Below, one piece after another: positions 51,501 to 59,841 of a DNA stretch of 64,000 nucleotides. Location of the stretch: NCBI RefSeq assembly GCF_019710575.1, contig NZ_JAHWFK010000033.1, forward strand, positions 62,001 through 126,000, in the 5' to 3' direction. Position 1 is the stretch's first letter. Each line of letters opens with the position of its first letter. A model generated the notes under the pieces. The model was not told where the DNA came from, searched no databases, and saw nothing but the letters and a program-made list of their open reading frames with translations. Made by a program: the position numbers and the translations under genes. The DNA comes from Paractinoplanes polyasparticus (lineage in GTDB: Bacteria > Actinomycetota > Actinomycetes > Mycobacteriales > Micromonosporaceae).

Positions 51501-52034
51501 ATGCCCGAACTGATCGCACCCACCACCCGGCTGCACGCCTCGTGGAAAGAGGCCCGTGACGAGTGGCCGCCCGGCGCGCACATGGACGGCCACAGCGTAC
51601 GAGCGACCGACGACGTCGACTCGGCGGAAGGGTTCGCCGAGTGGGTGGCCCGCCTGCGCGACGAGGAGGATCCGTCGACCCCGCTCGACGAGGGCCTGGT
51701 GCACTGCACGTACCGCTGGATCGTCGAGGACGACGAGTATCTGGGCGCCGTCGCCCTGCGCCACACGCTCAACGACTTCTTGCTCAACGTGGGCGGCCAC
51801 ATCGGCTACGGCGTCCGTCCCTCGGCCCGCCGCCAGGGTCTCGCCGGCTGGGCGCTCGGCCGCACCCTGGAAACGGCGCGCACGCTCGGCCTCGACCGGG
51901 TGCTGGTCACCTGCATCCCGTCGAACGTCGCGTCGGCCCGCACGATCGAGAAGAACGGCGGCGTCTACGAGGACACCCGCACCACCGGCCCCGACACGGT
52001 GAAGCGCTACTGGATCACGCTGGCCTCGGCCTGA
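51501..52034 (+). CDS. GNAT family N-acetyltransferase
   Basis: A 177-residue protein with the YesJ/predicted-acetyltransferase pattern: EYLGAVALRHTLNDFLLNVGGHIGYGVRPSARRQGLAGWALGRTL. The acetyl-CoA loop is RRQGLA, and VLVTCIPSNVASARTIEKNGGVYEDT is motif B, in which the Asn and aromatic region bind CoA. Acetyl acceptor unknown. Its last 20 bp overlap the frame of the decayed nitronate monooxygenase fragment on the opposite strand. Confidence 0.9.
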   Translation: MPELIAPTTRLHASWKEARDEWPPGAHMDGHSVRATDDVDSAEGFAEWVARLRDEEDPSTPLDEGLVHCTYRWIVEDDEYLGAVALRHTLNDFLLNVGGHIGYGVRPSARRQGLAGWALGRTLETARTLGLDRVLVTCIPSNVASARTIEKNGGVYEDTRTTGPDTVKRYWITLASA

Positions 52035-52391
52035 CCGCCCGGGCCAGGGCCCGCTCCACCGCGGACCGGTCGATCGCCCACGTGAGGAACCCGATACCCC
52101 ACGCCGGTCGGTGCGGTCCGCCGGAATCGCCACCTCGCGGTCCAGCCAGCGCGGATCCCCGTCGGCGGCGCCGAGCATCCCGAGCCCGCCCCCGTTCGAC
52201 ACCGCCGCCGCCAGCGCACCCCCGGCGGTGCCCCCCATCGGCGCCAGCGCGATCGGATGCCGCACCCCGAACATCTCGGTAAACCTCGTCGACAACGCCA
52301 TGTCCGTGGATCCGCCCCTCGTCGCCAGCGTGATCGGATACCGCAGTCCGAACTGTTCCGTGAGCTCTCGACCGTCATCGTCGCGGATCAG
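52015..52391 (-). pseudogene. Nitronate monooxygenase relic with duplicated N-terminal start
   Basis: From ATG 52301 the frame reads MALSTRFTEMFGVRHPIALA, then PMGGTAGGALAAAVSNGGGLGML, the FMN-binding N-terminus of nitronate monooxygenases (2-nitropropane dioxygenases). A frameshift near 52105 is needed to continue with GIGFLTWAIDRSAVERALA. The sequence then stops at 52015, so about 230 residues of the barrel and the catalytic His are missing. Just upstream (52302-52391) a second related copy reads LTEQFGLRYPITLATRGGSTD. The DNA of both copies aligns (GATCGGATnCCGCAnnCCGAAC). Two successive truncated starts imply duplication before decay. Confidence 0.75.
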
Positions 52392-52404
52392 AGCCGCCGG
52401 GTCT

Positions 52405-52475
52405 GTGCGTGACCACTCACGCACGTCGCCGTGGTGGGGTGAGCGTTCTGGACGCGCCAGCGGCCAGCTCACCCC
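52405..52475 (-). terminator. Pair of hairpins downstream of the 412-aa gene
   Basis: GGGGTGAGC / GCTCACCCC (52436-52444 with 52467-52475; 22-nt loop) and GTGCGTGA-ccac-TCACGCAC (52405-52424) are perfect stems. They lie 80-150 nt beyond the stop at 52559 and would stop transcription before the monooxygenase relic. There is no T-run. Confidence 0.5.
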
Positions 52476-52558
52476 GCCGCGGCCCTCGGCGTGAGCAGCG
52501 GCCCGTACCACCCACCCCGCTACGACATAGGTCTTGACGTTTTCCTGCGCTGGATCCG

Positions 52559-53797
52559 TTACTTGCGGTTGATCGTGTAGTGCAGCACCAGGAATGGCAT
52601 CCCGTAGAGCGAGAACGCGTGCTCGGCGCGCAGCCCGCCGTTCTCGGTGAAGACGTCCAGTTGTTCGGTGAAGCCGTGCACCGCCAGCGTCGTCAGGTCG
52701 CGCGTCCCCGGATCGATGTATGTCAGATAATGGCCGGGATGGGCCAGCTCGCTGCGGCTGGTCAGCACCAGGCCCCCGCCCGCGCGAGGCAGCGGCGCCA
52801 GCGTGGCCGTGAAGCTGCCCTGGGGCACCGGGAAGCCGACGCTCACATAGCCGCGGCCCTCGTGCCGGTACGTGGTGTAGATCCCCACGTAGATCGGCTC
52901 GTCGGTGTCGGCGTACGAGCGGATCCAGCCGCGCACGCCGATCAGGCCGGCGCCGTCGGGGGTGATCGTGTCGATGCGGCTGCGCACGCCGCGCAGGGTC
53001 TCGCGCTGGTTCATCGGCACGTTGGCCTGGCCCAGCGGCCGCGCCACGAACGTGCGGTAGAGCAGATAGCCGGGGCGCACCCAGTGCCGCCACTCGGGCC
53101 GGATGTCGAGCCGGAAGCGGGTGGTGTGCTCGTAGAACTCGCGCACCAGCGGGTCGACCCCGGCCGGGTCGAAGCCGGGGCCGGCGAGGTCGTCGAGCGA
53201 GGCCACGATTCCCACGTCGGGGGCGTCCGCCTCGTACCGGCCGCCCAGCACCTCGGCCAGTTCCCGGACGTATCCGGTGCCGACATAATTCGTCCGGGCC
53301 TCGAGCGGCACCACGAACGGCAGGTCCGCCGCCGGGACGCGCTCGGCCAGCAGATCCACCTGCGGATCGCGGAACAACACGGCCGACAGCGCCCGGAAGC
53401 CGACCACCGTGCTCGCCGCCACCACGGCCGGCGGAGTGTCGCGGCCCCACGCCGCTCCGACCGCGGCGCCGACCACCGGGCCCAGCAGCACCTTCTGCGG
53501 CCGCAGCCCGAGCGCGCCGGCCACCGCGCCCGCGGCCACGCCCACCGTCACCGGCCGGGCCCTCATCAGCCGGCCGCCGATCGCCGCCACGGCGCCGCTC
53601 ATCACCACTCGCGACCACCACGCCGGGATCTCGCCCGGCCGTTGCCGCGCCCGGGCGACCGCCTCGGTCACGGCGAGCGCCGCCGCGCCCACGGGAGCAC
53701 CGCGCCGCCCCGCCAGCGCGGCACCGGCCAGCGCCCCCACCGCGGCGGCCAAACCGATGCCGCCGACCCGTTTCCCCCAACCGTCCCGCCCCGTCAT
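52559..53797 (-). CDS. Conserved hypothetical protein with N-terminal Gly/Ala-rich hydrophobic region (412 aa)
   Basis: The first 140 residues are Gly/Ala/Val-rich with several weakly hydrophobic helices ([48 protein letters not shown]), suggesting membrane association. The remainder is soluble-like with [50 protein letters not shown] and a beta-rich end ([45 protein letters not shown]). I do not recognise the family. Its good codon bias and length argue for a real gene. It stands alone between hairpins and the mannitol dehydrogenase control region. Confidence 0.75.
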   Translation of the reverse strand: MTGRDGWGKRVGGIGLAAAVGALAGAALAGRRGAPVGAAALAVTEAVARARQRPGEIPAWWSRVVMSGAVAAIGGRLMRARPVTVGVAAGAVAGALGLRPQKVLLGPVVGAAVGAAWGRDTPPAVVAASTVVGFRALSAVLFRDPQVDLLAERVPAADLPFVVPLEARTNYVGTGYVRELAEVLGGRYEADAPDVGIVASLDDLAGPGFDPAGVDPLVREFYEHTTRFRLDIRPEWRHWVRPGYLLYRTFVARPLGQANVPMNQRETLRGVRSRIDTITPDGAGLIGVRGWIRSYADTDEPIYVGIYTTYRHEGRGYVSVGFPVPQGSFTATLAPLPRAGGGLVLTSRSELAHPGHYLTYIDPGTRDLTTLAVHGFTEQLDVFTENGGLRAEHAFSLYGMPFLVLHYTINRK

Positions 53798-54024
53798 GAG
53801 CGCACGCTAACAAGCCGGCCGCCGGTTCGGCGCACGAGAAACGGGCATGGAGACGGCAAGGTCGGTCATCGCGGGTCCGGTGTGGCACACGAACGGCCGT
53901 CCGCGGCTACGGCCGGCGTGACCGCGACGTGCAGAAGATCCCTCAGCTCGGTCGCCGGTGACCTTTACGAACCAATGCGATGCTGTGGGTTATCCCCGTT
54001 CCACTGCCGGGAGGAAGAGCCACC

Positions 54025-55494
54025 ATGCTGCCCCTCAACGCCGAGAACCTGTCCCGACTGCCCGCCGATCTGGCCGTCCCCACGTACGACCGCGGCGCCC
54101 TGCGCACCGGCATCGTGCACTTCGGGGTGGGCGGCTTCCACCGCGCCCATCAGGCGATGTACCTCGACCGCCTGATGAACGACGGCAAGGCCCTCGACTG
54201 GGCGATCTGCGGGGTCGGGGTGATGCCGGCCGACCGGCGCATGCAGCAGGTGCTCGACGCCCAGGACGGCCTCTACACGCTGGTGGTCAAGGCGCCCGAC
54301 GGCACGCTCGAGGCCCGCGTCATCGGCTCGATCCGGGAGTACCTGTTCGCGCCGGACGACCCGGAGGCCGTGATCGAGAAGATGGCCTCCCCCGAGGTCC
54401 GGATCGTGTCGCTCACGGTCACCGAGGGCGGCTACAACTTCAACGCGGTCACCGGCGAGTTCATGGCCGACAACAAGGACATCCAGCACGACCTGGCGTT
54501 GCCCAACCAGCCGCGTACGACGTTCGGACTCATCACGGCCGCGATCGAGCGCCGCCGCGAGCGCGATCTGCCCGCCTTCACGATCATGAGCTGCGACAAC
54601 ATTCAGGGCAACGGGGACGCGGCCCGGCGCAGCTTCGTCGCGTTCGCCGCCCTGCGGAATCCGGCCCTGGCCACGTACGTGGACGAGAACGTGCGTTTCC
54701 CGAACAGCATGGTCGACCGCATCACCCCGGTGACGACCGACGAGGACCGCGACGAGGTCCGCAAGCACTTCGGCGTCGACGACGGCTGGCCAGTGGTGTG
54801 CGAGCCGTTCACGCAGTGGACGCTGGAGGACAGCTTCGGTGCCGGCCGCCCGGCCTGGGAAGAGGCCGGCGTGCAGGTGGTGCCCGACGTCGAGCCGTAC
54901 GAGCTGATGAAGTTGCGCCTGCTCAACGCCTCACACCAGGCGCTGTGCTACTTCGGCTACCTGTCCGGCTACCGCCTGGTGCACGACGTGGCCCGGGACC
55001 CCGCCTTCGCGAAGTTCCTGCTCACATACATGAAGCGCGAGGCCGAGCCCACCCTCGAGCCCGTCCCCGGCATCAACCTCGACGAATACCAGCACCAGCT
55101 GATCGAGCGCTTCTCCAACGCCCAGGTCAAGGACACGGTGGCGAGGCTGTGCGCGGAGAGCTCGGACCGCATCCCCAAGTGGCTGCTCCCCGTGATCCGC
55201 CACAACCTGGACACCGGCGGCGAGATCAAGCTGGCCACCGCGGTCGTGGCTTCGTGGGCCCGCTACGACGAGGGCACCGACGAGCAGGGCGCCCCGATCG
55301 ACATCGTCGACCGCCTCCGCGACGAGCTGAACGCGATCGCCCTGACCCAGCGCGACAACCCCACCGCGTTCATCCGGAACCGCGAACTCTTCGGCAACCT
55401 GGCCGACAACGCCCGCTTCGTCGAGGCGTACACCGAGGTGCTCGAGAGCCTCCACACCCGCGGAGCGAAGGCGACGCTCGAAGCGCTGATCTGA
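54025..55494 (+). CDS. Mannitol dehydrogenase family (polyol/hexuronate) oxidoreductase
   Basis: A 489-residue long-chain polyol dehydrogenase. The N-terminal Rossmann part has GIVHFGVGGFHRAHQAMYLDRL and VSLTVTEGGY. The catalytic Lys is in the C-terminal helical domain (YELMKLRLLNASHQALCYFGYL), with the expected Asn/His following. It interconverts D-mannitol and fructose or related polyols/hexuronates with NAD(H). ATG 54025 follows GAGGAAGAG with suitable spacing; an upstream in-frame ATG at 53980 adds a non-homologous extension. No transporter is adjacent. The stop abuts the convergent PAP2 gene, forming TGATCA. Confidence 0.95.
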   Translation: MLPLNAENLSRLPADLAVPTYDRGALRTGIVHFGVGGFHRAHQAMYLDRLMNDGKALDWAICGVGVMPADRRMQQVLDAQDGLYTLVVKAPDGTLEARVIGSIREYLFAPDDPEAVIEKMASPEVRIVSLTVTEGGYNFNAVTGEFMADNKDIQHDLALPNQPRTTFGLITAAIERRRERDLPAFTIMSCDNIQGNGDAARRSFVAFAALRNPALATYVDENVRFPNSMVDRITPVTTDEDRDEVRKHFGVDDGWPVVCEPFTQWTLEDSFGAGRPAWEEAGVQVVPDVEPYELMKLRLLNASHQALCYFGYLSGYRLVHDVARDPAFAKFLLTYMKREAEPTLEPVPGINLDEYQHQLIERFSNAQVKDTVARLCAESSDRIPKWLLPVIRHNLDTGGEIKLATAVVASWARYDEGTDEQGAPIDIVDRLRDELNAIALTQRDNPTAFIRNRELFGNLADNARFVEAYTEVLESLHTRGAKATLEALI

Positions 55495-56193
55495 TCAGTG
55501 GGCCACTCGGCGCACGCCGGGGCGGAAGCGGCTGGGCACCGCCCACTTGACGGCTCGGTTCAGGACCTGGCAGGACATGATGACGACGCAGGTGACGCCG
55601 TTGAGGAACGAGGCCAGCACGTCCGTGGGGTGGTGCATGCCGCGGTAGAGGCGGGCCGTCGCGACGCCGATCGGGATCAGGACGAGCAGCCAGGCCAGGC
55701 GCTTGGCCCAGGTGTGGCGCAGCAGGGTGAACAGCAGCAGGGCCAGGCCGACGTAGAGCGCGACCGCGGCCGAGGTGTGCCCCGACGGGAAGCTGGACGT
55801 GGGCGGGGAGTCGTCCATGCGGCGCACGGTGGGGCGCTCGCGGTCGATCATCAGCGTGGTGAAGAAGAAGACCAGGGCCTGCGCGGTCACGCCGAGGCAG
55901 AGGTAGAGCGGCTCGCGCCAGCGGTGCAGCTTGAGGTAGAGGATGGCCGCGGCCACGCCGGTGACGGCGATGATGACCGGGGTGCTGCCGATCAGGCTGA
56001 CGATCTCGCTGATCACGTTGAGCGGGCCGTCACGATGGGCCTCGAAGGAACGGTTGACGTCGTCCTCGACGGTGAGCGGCCAGGAGTGGTCGACCACCCG
56101 GGTCACCAGCAGGCCGAGACCCACCATCACTCCGAAGAGGATGGTCACCGGCAGCAGCAGACGCTTGGCGATTTGCGCGATCAGCGGGGGCAT
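55495..56193 (-). CDS. PAP2-family membrane phosphatase 1
   Basis: A 232-residue protein with about six membrane helices and the three phosphatase motifs: DRERPTVRR (K/RxxxxxxRP-like), SSFPSGHTSA (PSGH) and RLYRGMHHPTDV (SRxxxxxHxxxD-like). Such enzymes dephosphorylate undecaprenyl-pyrophosphate, phosphatidic acid or related lipids at the outer membrane face. It is followed upstream by a second PAP2 gene on the same strand 31 nt away; the two share length and topology but are clearly diverged. Confidence 0.94.
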   Translation of the reverse strand: MPPLIAQIAKRLLLPVTILFGVMVGLGLLVTRVVDHSWPLTVEDDVNRSFEAHRDGPLNVISEIVSLIGSTPVIIAVTGVAAAILYLKLHRWREPLYLCLGVTAQALVFFFTTLMIDRERPTVRRMDDSPPTSSFPSGHTSAAVALYVGLALLLFTLLRHTWAKRLAWLLVLIPIGVATARLYRGMHHPTDVLASFLNGVTCVVIMSCQVLNRAVKWAVPSRFRPGVRRVAH

Positions 56194-56224
56194 GACCGCG
56201 CTGTCTACCCAGTCACGCTTGTCG

Positions 56225-56923
56225 CTACTCCCGCGTCGTGCCCGCGCCGACCGGAACCAGCCGCCGGCGCCGGCGGGCGGCGAACGCGGCCATCGTCGCG
56301 GCCACCACGAGCAGGCCGAGCAGCCAGCCGCCGAGCACGTCGCTGAGCCAGTGCACGCCCAGCCCGATCCGGAACAGGCCGGTCACGGCCGGGACGACCA
56401 GGCCGCCGGCGATCAGCCAGCGGCGGAGGCGTGGCCGGTGCCGGGTCATCGGCAGCAGCACGGCCAGCACGACCGCGGCGCCGAGCGCGTTGTTCAGCGC
56501 GTGACCGGACGGGAACGAATACCCGACCGCCGTGGCCACCGGGTCGAGGAACGACGGCCGATCCCGTTCGAAGACCAGTTTCAGCAGCACGCCCAGTAGT
56601 CCGCCGGCCGTCATCGTGATGCCCACCCACCAGGCCAGCGAGCGGGCGCCCCGCCGGACCAGCCAGATGACCAGTCCGAGGGCCGCGACCCGCCACGTCC
56701 ACGGGTCGAAGACGAGGCACCAGGCCCACATGAAGTCGACCAGCCCCGGATGCCCCGATGCGAAGCCGTGCACGGAAACGCTGACGTCCTCGTCGAGCCG
56801 GTGCAGCCAGTCCACCTCGCCCACGACCATGGCCGTGAGCACCGCGAACGGCACCAGCAGAACGACGGTCCCGGCCGCGGCCCCGGCCAGCCGGAATTCG
56901 AGGGCGTGCTCCTGGTCCCGCAT
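56225..56923 (-). CDS. PAP2-family membrane phosphatase 2
   Basis: A 232-residue protein with six predicted helices and motifs FERDRPSFLDP, GYSFPSGHALNN and GLFRIGLGVHWLSDVLGG. The last motif retains the catalytic-type His and Asp. Probably a lipid (pyro)phosphatase like its neighbour, with which it may form a two-gene transcription unit. Tandem PAP2 genes can act on different lipid carriers; no substrate is inferable here. GTATAGC lies about 9 nt before the ATG on the minus strand. Confidence 0.93.
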   Translation of the reverse strand: MRDQEHALEFRLAGAAAGTVVLLVPFAVLTAMVVGEVDWLHRLDEDVSVSVHGFASGHPGLVDFMWAWCLVFDPWTWRVAALGLVIWLVRRGARSLAWWVGITMTAGGLLGVLLKLVFERDRPSFLDPVATAVGYSFPSGHALNNALGAAVVLAVLLPMTRHRPRLRRWLIAGGLVVPAVTGLFRIGLGVHWLSDVLGGWLLGLLVVAATMAAFAARRRRRLVPVGAGTTRE

Positions 56924-56968
56924 GGCGACTAGCTATACCCGGACATTCACCGCTGATACACATTCCGT

Positions 56969-58170
56969 TCACCCGGATCGGGCCGGCCGGATCGTGGCCG
57001 TCCGGCGCTCATCGTCTTCAGCAGGCAGAGGCGGCGCGACCGGCTCGGCCGTGACCGGCGCCGCGGGCCACAACACGCGGAAGGCGAGGAACGCGGCCAC
57101 CGCCACCAGTCCGGCCGCCACCAGCGACACCAGGGCGAACGCGAACCCGTAGGCGTCGTCGGCCCGCTCCAGCAGCGCCGCGCTCAGCTGACCGGGCAGG
57201 CGTCCGGCCGCGGCCGCCGCGTCCATCAGCGTCCCGTCGGGCGGCAGGCCGGGCACTCCGGACATCCCGCTCCGGTACGCCGCCACGACCACCGAGCCGA
57301 GCACGGCGATGCCGATGGCGCCGCCCAGTTCGGCTCCCGTCTCGGTGACGGCCGCGGCCATGCCCGCGAGGACCGTACGGACGAAACCACCAGATCAGTG
57401 GTGAGCGTGTAGACCGGCGCGAGCCCCAGCCCGCCGATGACCATCCCGGCCACCAGCGCGGGCAACCCGCCGCCGTACGGGGCCAGCGCCGTCAACGCAT
57501 GACCGGCCGCCATCACGACCGCGCCGACCGCGACCACCCGCCCGGCCGGGAACCAGCGCACCAGCACCGGCCCGAGCAGCGACGCCAGCAGGAACGCCCC
57601 GACCGACGGCAGCGCCCAGAGCCCGGCCCGCAGCGGCGACAGGTCGAGCACGACCTGCAGGTACTGCACGATCGCCAGCTGGGTGCCGTAGAGGACGAAG
57701 AACGAGAGCGCGTTGGCGGCCAGACCGACCCGCACCCGGCCGTCGCGGAACATGGTGAGGTCGAGCAGCGGCTGCTCGACCCGGCGCTGGCGGCGCAGGA
57801 ACAGGGCGAGCAGGAGGCCGGCGACCACGATCGACAGCAACGGCACGGCCGGCCGGCCCTCGGCGGCGAGGCGCTTGATCCCGTACACGAAACGAGAACC
57901 GCGGCCAGGCTGAGCACCGCCCCGCCCAGGTCGAAACCCCGGGCCGAGGTGTCGCGGGCCTCGGGCAGCAGCGCCGGGCCCAGCACGACCAGCAGCAACG
58001 TCGCGGGCACGGCGAGCAGGAAGACCGAGCCCCAACCAGAAGTGCTCGAGCAGCACGCTGCCGATCAGCGGCGCGGCCAGACCGCCGAGCGAGAACGACG
58101 CGCTCCACGCCGAGCGCGATGCCCCGCTGCCGGGCGTCGGCGAACATCGCCCGTAACGCAATGAATACCT
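56969..58170 (-). pseudogene. DHA2-type MFS drug exporter, 5'-truncated with four frameshifts
   Basis: Successive frames reconstruct an EmrB/QacA-like exporter: LRAMFADARQRGIALGV, then WSASFSLGGLAAPLIGSVLLEHFW, GSVFLLAVPATLLLVVLG and FVYGIKRLAAEGRPA. It continues to LTTDLVVSSV and ends VLAGMAAAVTETGAELGGA to 56969. Shifts lie near 58110 (lost base at GGCGTGG), 58033 (extra T in TGGTTGGGG), 57893 (CTCGTTTCG) and 57378. The first four membrane helices expected before LRAMF are absent. The divergent promoter region of the CGNR gene begins there instead. It is therefore inactive unless the reads are wrong at four places. Confidence 0.85.
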
Positions 58171-58231
58171 TCATGACGTTACGGTCGACCGACGCCCAAC
58201 GCAACGCGAAGAACAGTCTCATTGCGTTACG
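58152..58231. promoter_or_regulatory. Three copies of TCATTGCGTTACG around the second CGNR gene start
   Basis: CGTAACGCAATGA (58152-58164) is the exact inverse of TCATTGCGTTACG (58219-58231). A third copy, TCATGACGTTACG (58171-58183, 11 of 13), faces the first to form a close palindrome. The right copy overlaps the -10-like TACGCT. This looks like operator clusters of an autoregulated efflux locus, although the left copy also encodes MFS residues (FIALR). Confidence 0.55.
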
Positions 58232-58233
58232 CT
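58228..58233 (+). promoter_or_regulatory. Leaderless-type -10 box (TACGCT) for the second CGNR regulator
   Basis: TACGCT ends 6 nt before ATG 58240. It is embedded in the TCATTGCGTTACG repeat, so a bound repressor would block it. Confidence 0.5.
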
Positions 58234-58239
58234 GACCGC

Positions 58240-58704
58240 ATGCGGGTGACCGACATGGACATCGCCGAGGTGGTGGCCCTCGTCAACGAGTGGGGCACCG
58301 AACCCTGCCGGGTCGACGGCCGCGCCCCGCGGCCCGGCCCTGAGCTGACCGCGCTGGCCGACGAACTGCACCCCATCTTCGCGACCACCGACCCCACCAC
58401 CCGGGCGCGCCTGGTCACGACGTTGCTGCAGGTCACAGACGTACGCCCCGAACTGGCCCCCGACCTGGCCGAGTCCTGGACCGTGCAAGATCCGGCCCAA
58501 GCCGGCCGAGCCGCCGCCGCCCTTGCCCTGCGCCACCACCTGGCCGAATACCCCGGCCGCCTGGGCCTGTGCGCCGACGACCAGTGCGCCGACGTCTACG
58601 TGGACGCCTCCCCCGCCGGCAAGCGCCGCTTCTGCTGCCTGACCTGCCAGAACCGGGCCCGCGCAGCCGCCTTCCGGCGCCGCCGGGCACAGAACCGCGC
58701 ATAG
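58240..58704 (+). CDS. CGNR zinc-finger (ABATE-type) regulator 2
   Basis: A 154-residue regulator. The helical N-terminal ABATE-like domain (DIAEVVALVNEWG...LTALADELHPIF) is followed by the zinc knuckle LGLCADDQCADVYVDASPAGKRRFCCLTCQNR, whose terminal tetrad is CQNR rather than CGNR. The tail AFRRRR is basic. ATG 58240 is supported by the leaderless -10 box; ATG 58255 is possible. It is divergent from the wrecked DHA2 pump and was probably its local repressor. It differs clearly from the first CGNR protein at 1831, which is longer and has a different upstream repeat. Confidence 0.88.
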   Translation: MRVTDMDIAEVVALVNEWGTEPCRVDGRAPRPGPELTALADELHPIFATTDPTTRARLVTTLLQVTDVRPELAPDLAESWTVQDPAQAGRAAAALALRHHLAEYPGRLGLCADDQCADVYVDASPAGKRRFCCLTCQNRARAAAFRRRRAQNRA

Positions 58705-58723
58705 CTCGGCCGGACGGCGACCC

Positions 58724-59350
58724 TCAAGAGCGGCCGTTGCCTTTCCGGGACCGGCCGCCTCGCCCGTAGTTGATCGTGATGTCGTTGACGCTGCGGTCGC
58801 CTTGGATCACCGGACCGTCCCCGTTGGCGTTGCGGGAGCCCGGGTACGGATGGGCGGGCACCGGCGACACGTACCCCGCGACCCTCGGTGTGGCCTGCCG
58901 CTCCGGCATGAATGATCCGGACTCCGCGATGCCGCGCTGCAAAGAACTGGCAGCCTGAGCCCGCGCCAGAGCCTTGTCGAGCTTCTTCACCGTCCCGCCG
59001 ACCCTGGAGGTGGGCGAGACCTCGCTGCGGCGGGTCATCGTGTTGCCGTAGCCCACCATGACGGCCGAGGCGAAGTCGACCCTGGCGCCGCCGAACGAGT
59101 GCTTCACCGACGCGCCCCCGTCGGCCAGGCCTTTCGCGCCGTGCAGAAGGTCACGCGTATCGAGGTCGCCCACCGCGGTGAGCATCTTCGCGGCCGGGTC
59201 GGCCGCACCGGGTTCGTGCCGGAACGCCGCAGCGAGGTCAGCGTTCAGCTCCGGGCGCTCGTTCAGCATCTCGGCCACCGGGATGACCGTCTCGCGTACG
59301 TGGTAGTGGGTATTGACCCGTATTTCCGCCTGGTCACCCTGGTTGACCAC
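58724..59350 (-). CDS. Hypothetical protein (208 aa), possibly the 3' half of a frameshifted gene
   Basis: From GTG 59350 the product reads VVNQGDQAEIRVNTHYHVRET, then a helical region (LNERPELNADLAAAFRHEP) and VKKLDKALARAQAASSLQRG. It ends in a Pro/Gly-rich tail with DITINYGRGGRSRKGNGRS. Codon bias is typical of real coding DNA. No family is recognised; the C-terminal NDITINYG element is also seen in proteins of unknown function. The preceding frame (59263-59622) flows into it if one base is shifted near 59350, giving AERGLR-SEVVNQGDQ. The two may therefore be one disrupted gene. Confidence 0.6.
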   Translation of the reverse strand: MVNQGDQAEIRVNTHYHVRETVIPVAEMLNERPELNADLAAAFRHEPGAADPAAKMLTAVGDLDTRDLLHGAKGLADGGASVKHSFGGARVDFASAVMVGYGNTMTRRSEVSPTSRVGGTVKKLDKALARAQAASSLQRGIAESGSFMPERQATPRVAGYVSPVPAHPYPGSRNANGDGPVIQGDRSVNDITINYGRGGRSRKGNGRS

Positions 59351-59622
59351 CTCAGACCGCGCTCCGCCTCGGCCACTTCGGTCGCCACCTGCCGCGCGGC
59401 CATGACCATGGGAGCGGAACGACCCGGCTCGCCGGCGCCCATCGTCCGTCGAGCGCAGCCCCGCAGCACTTCGACCGCCGCGTACACGGCCCGAAGTCGC
59501 GGCTCACCGGCGGTCTGTGTGCCCAGCTCGCCGACCGTCCGCTGCACGTCCGTCCAGCGCGCTCCCTCCCGAACCTCGGAGGCTCGCGACGGCGGCCTCA
59601 GCGACCCGGCGGCCCGTGCCAC
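59263..59622 (-). CDS. Hypothetical ORF (119 aa), probable 5' part of the same disrupted gene
   Basis: From GTG 59622: VARAAGSLRPPSRASEVREG, then a helical segment WTDVQRTVGELGTQTAGEPRLRAVYAAVEVLRGC and APMVMAARQVATEVAEAERGLR. After that the frame turns to low-quality sequence (RKYGSIPTTTYARRSSRW). Third-position bias supports coding down to about 59345, where the frame of the next gene takes over. No domain recognised. It is either a separate overlapping gene or the first half of a frameshifted one. Confidence 0.45.
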   Translation of the reverse strand: MARAAGSLRPPSRASEVREGARWTDVQRTVGELGTQTAGEPRLRAVYAAVEVLRGCARRTMGAGEPGRSAPMVMAARQVATEVAEAERGLRWSTRVTRRKYGSIPTTTYARRSSRWPRC

Positions 59623-59792
59623 GCGTCAACGGTCGGGTAGGCATCCTGGGAAGGCAGCCAGGACGGGGTTGCCCCGCCGGCATCGGGATCGAACCGCTCG
59701 TGGGCAGCCGGCTCGGGAACCGTGGGCGAGCTGTCCCAGGCCCCGGGCCGGATCCTGTCGTATCGACCAGTTTCGTGGTCCTTAGTGACATG
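59598..59792 (-). pseudogene. Coding-like stretch without a start codon
   Basis: One minus-strand frame reads HVTKDHETGRYDRIRPGAWD, then SSPTVPEPAAHERFDPDAGG and ATPSWLPSQDAYPTVDAWHG, ending at a TGA at 59598. Composition is protein-like and codon bias good, but no ATG, GTG or TTG precedes it before an in-frame stop near 59830. ATG 59791 lies in the adjacent frame, so a small deletion just after the start would explain the state. It overlaps the start of the next ORF by about 25 bp. No family recognised. Confidence 0.4.
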
Positions 59793-59841
59793 GTGCCACC
59801 AGCCCGAGACGCAGAGTCGCCGGCGCTGTTTTCGGACAGAC

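Noticed and set aside
57226-58161. An intact MFS gene of about 310 codons
   Set aside because: Only its middle third reads as transporter. Both ends are out-of-frame, and the missing pieces are found in the other two frames, so it is a pseudogene.
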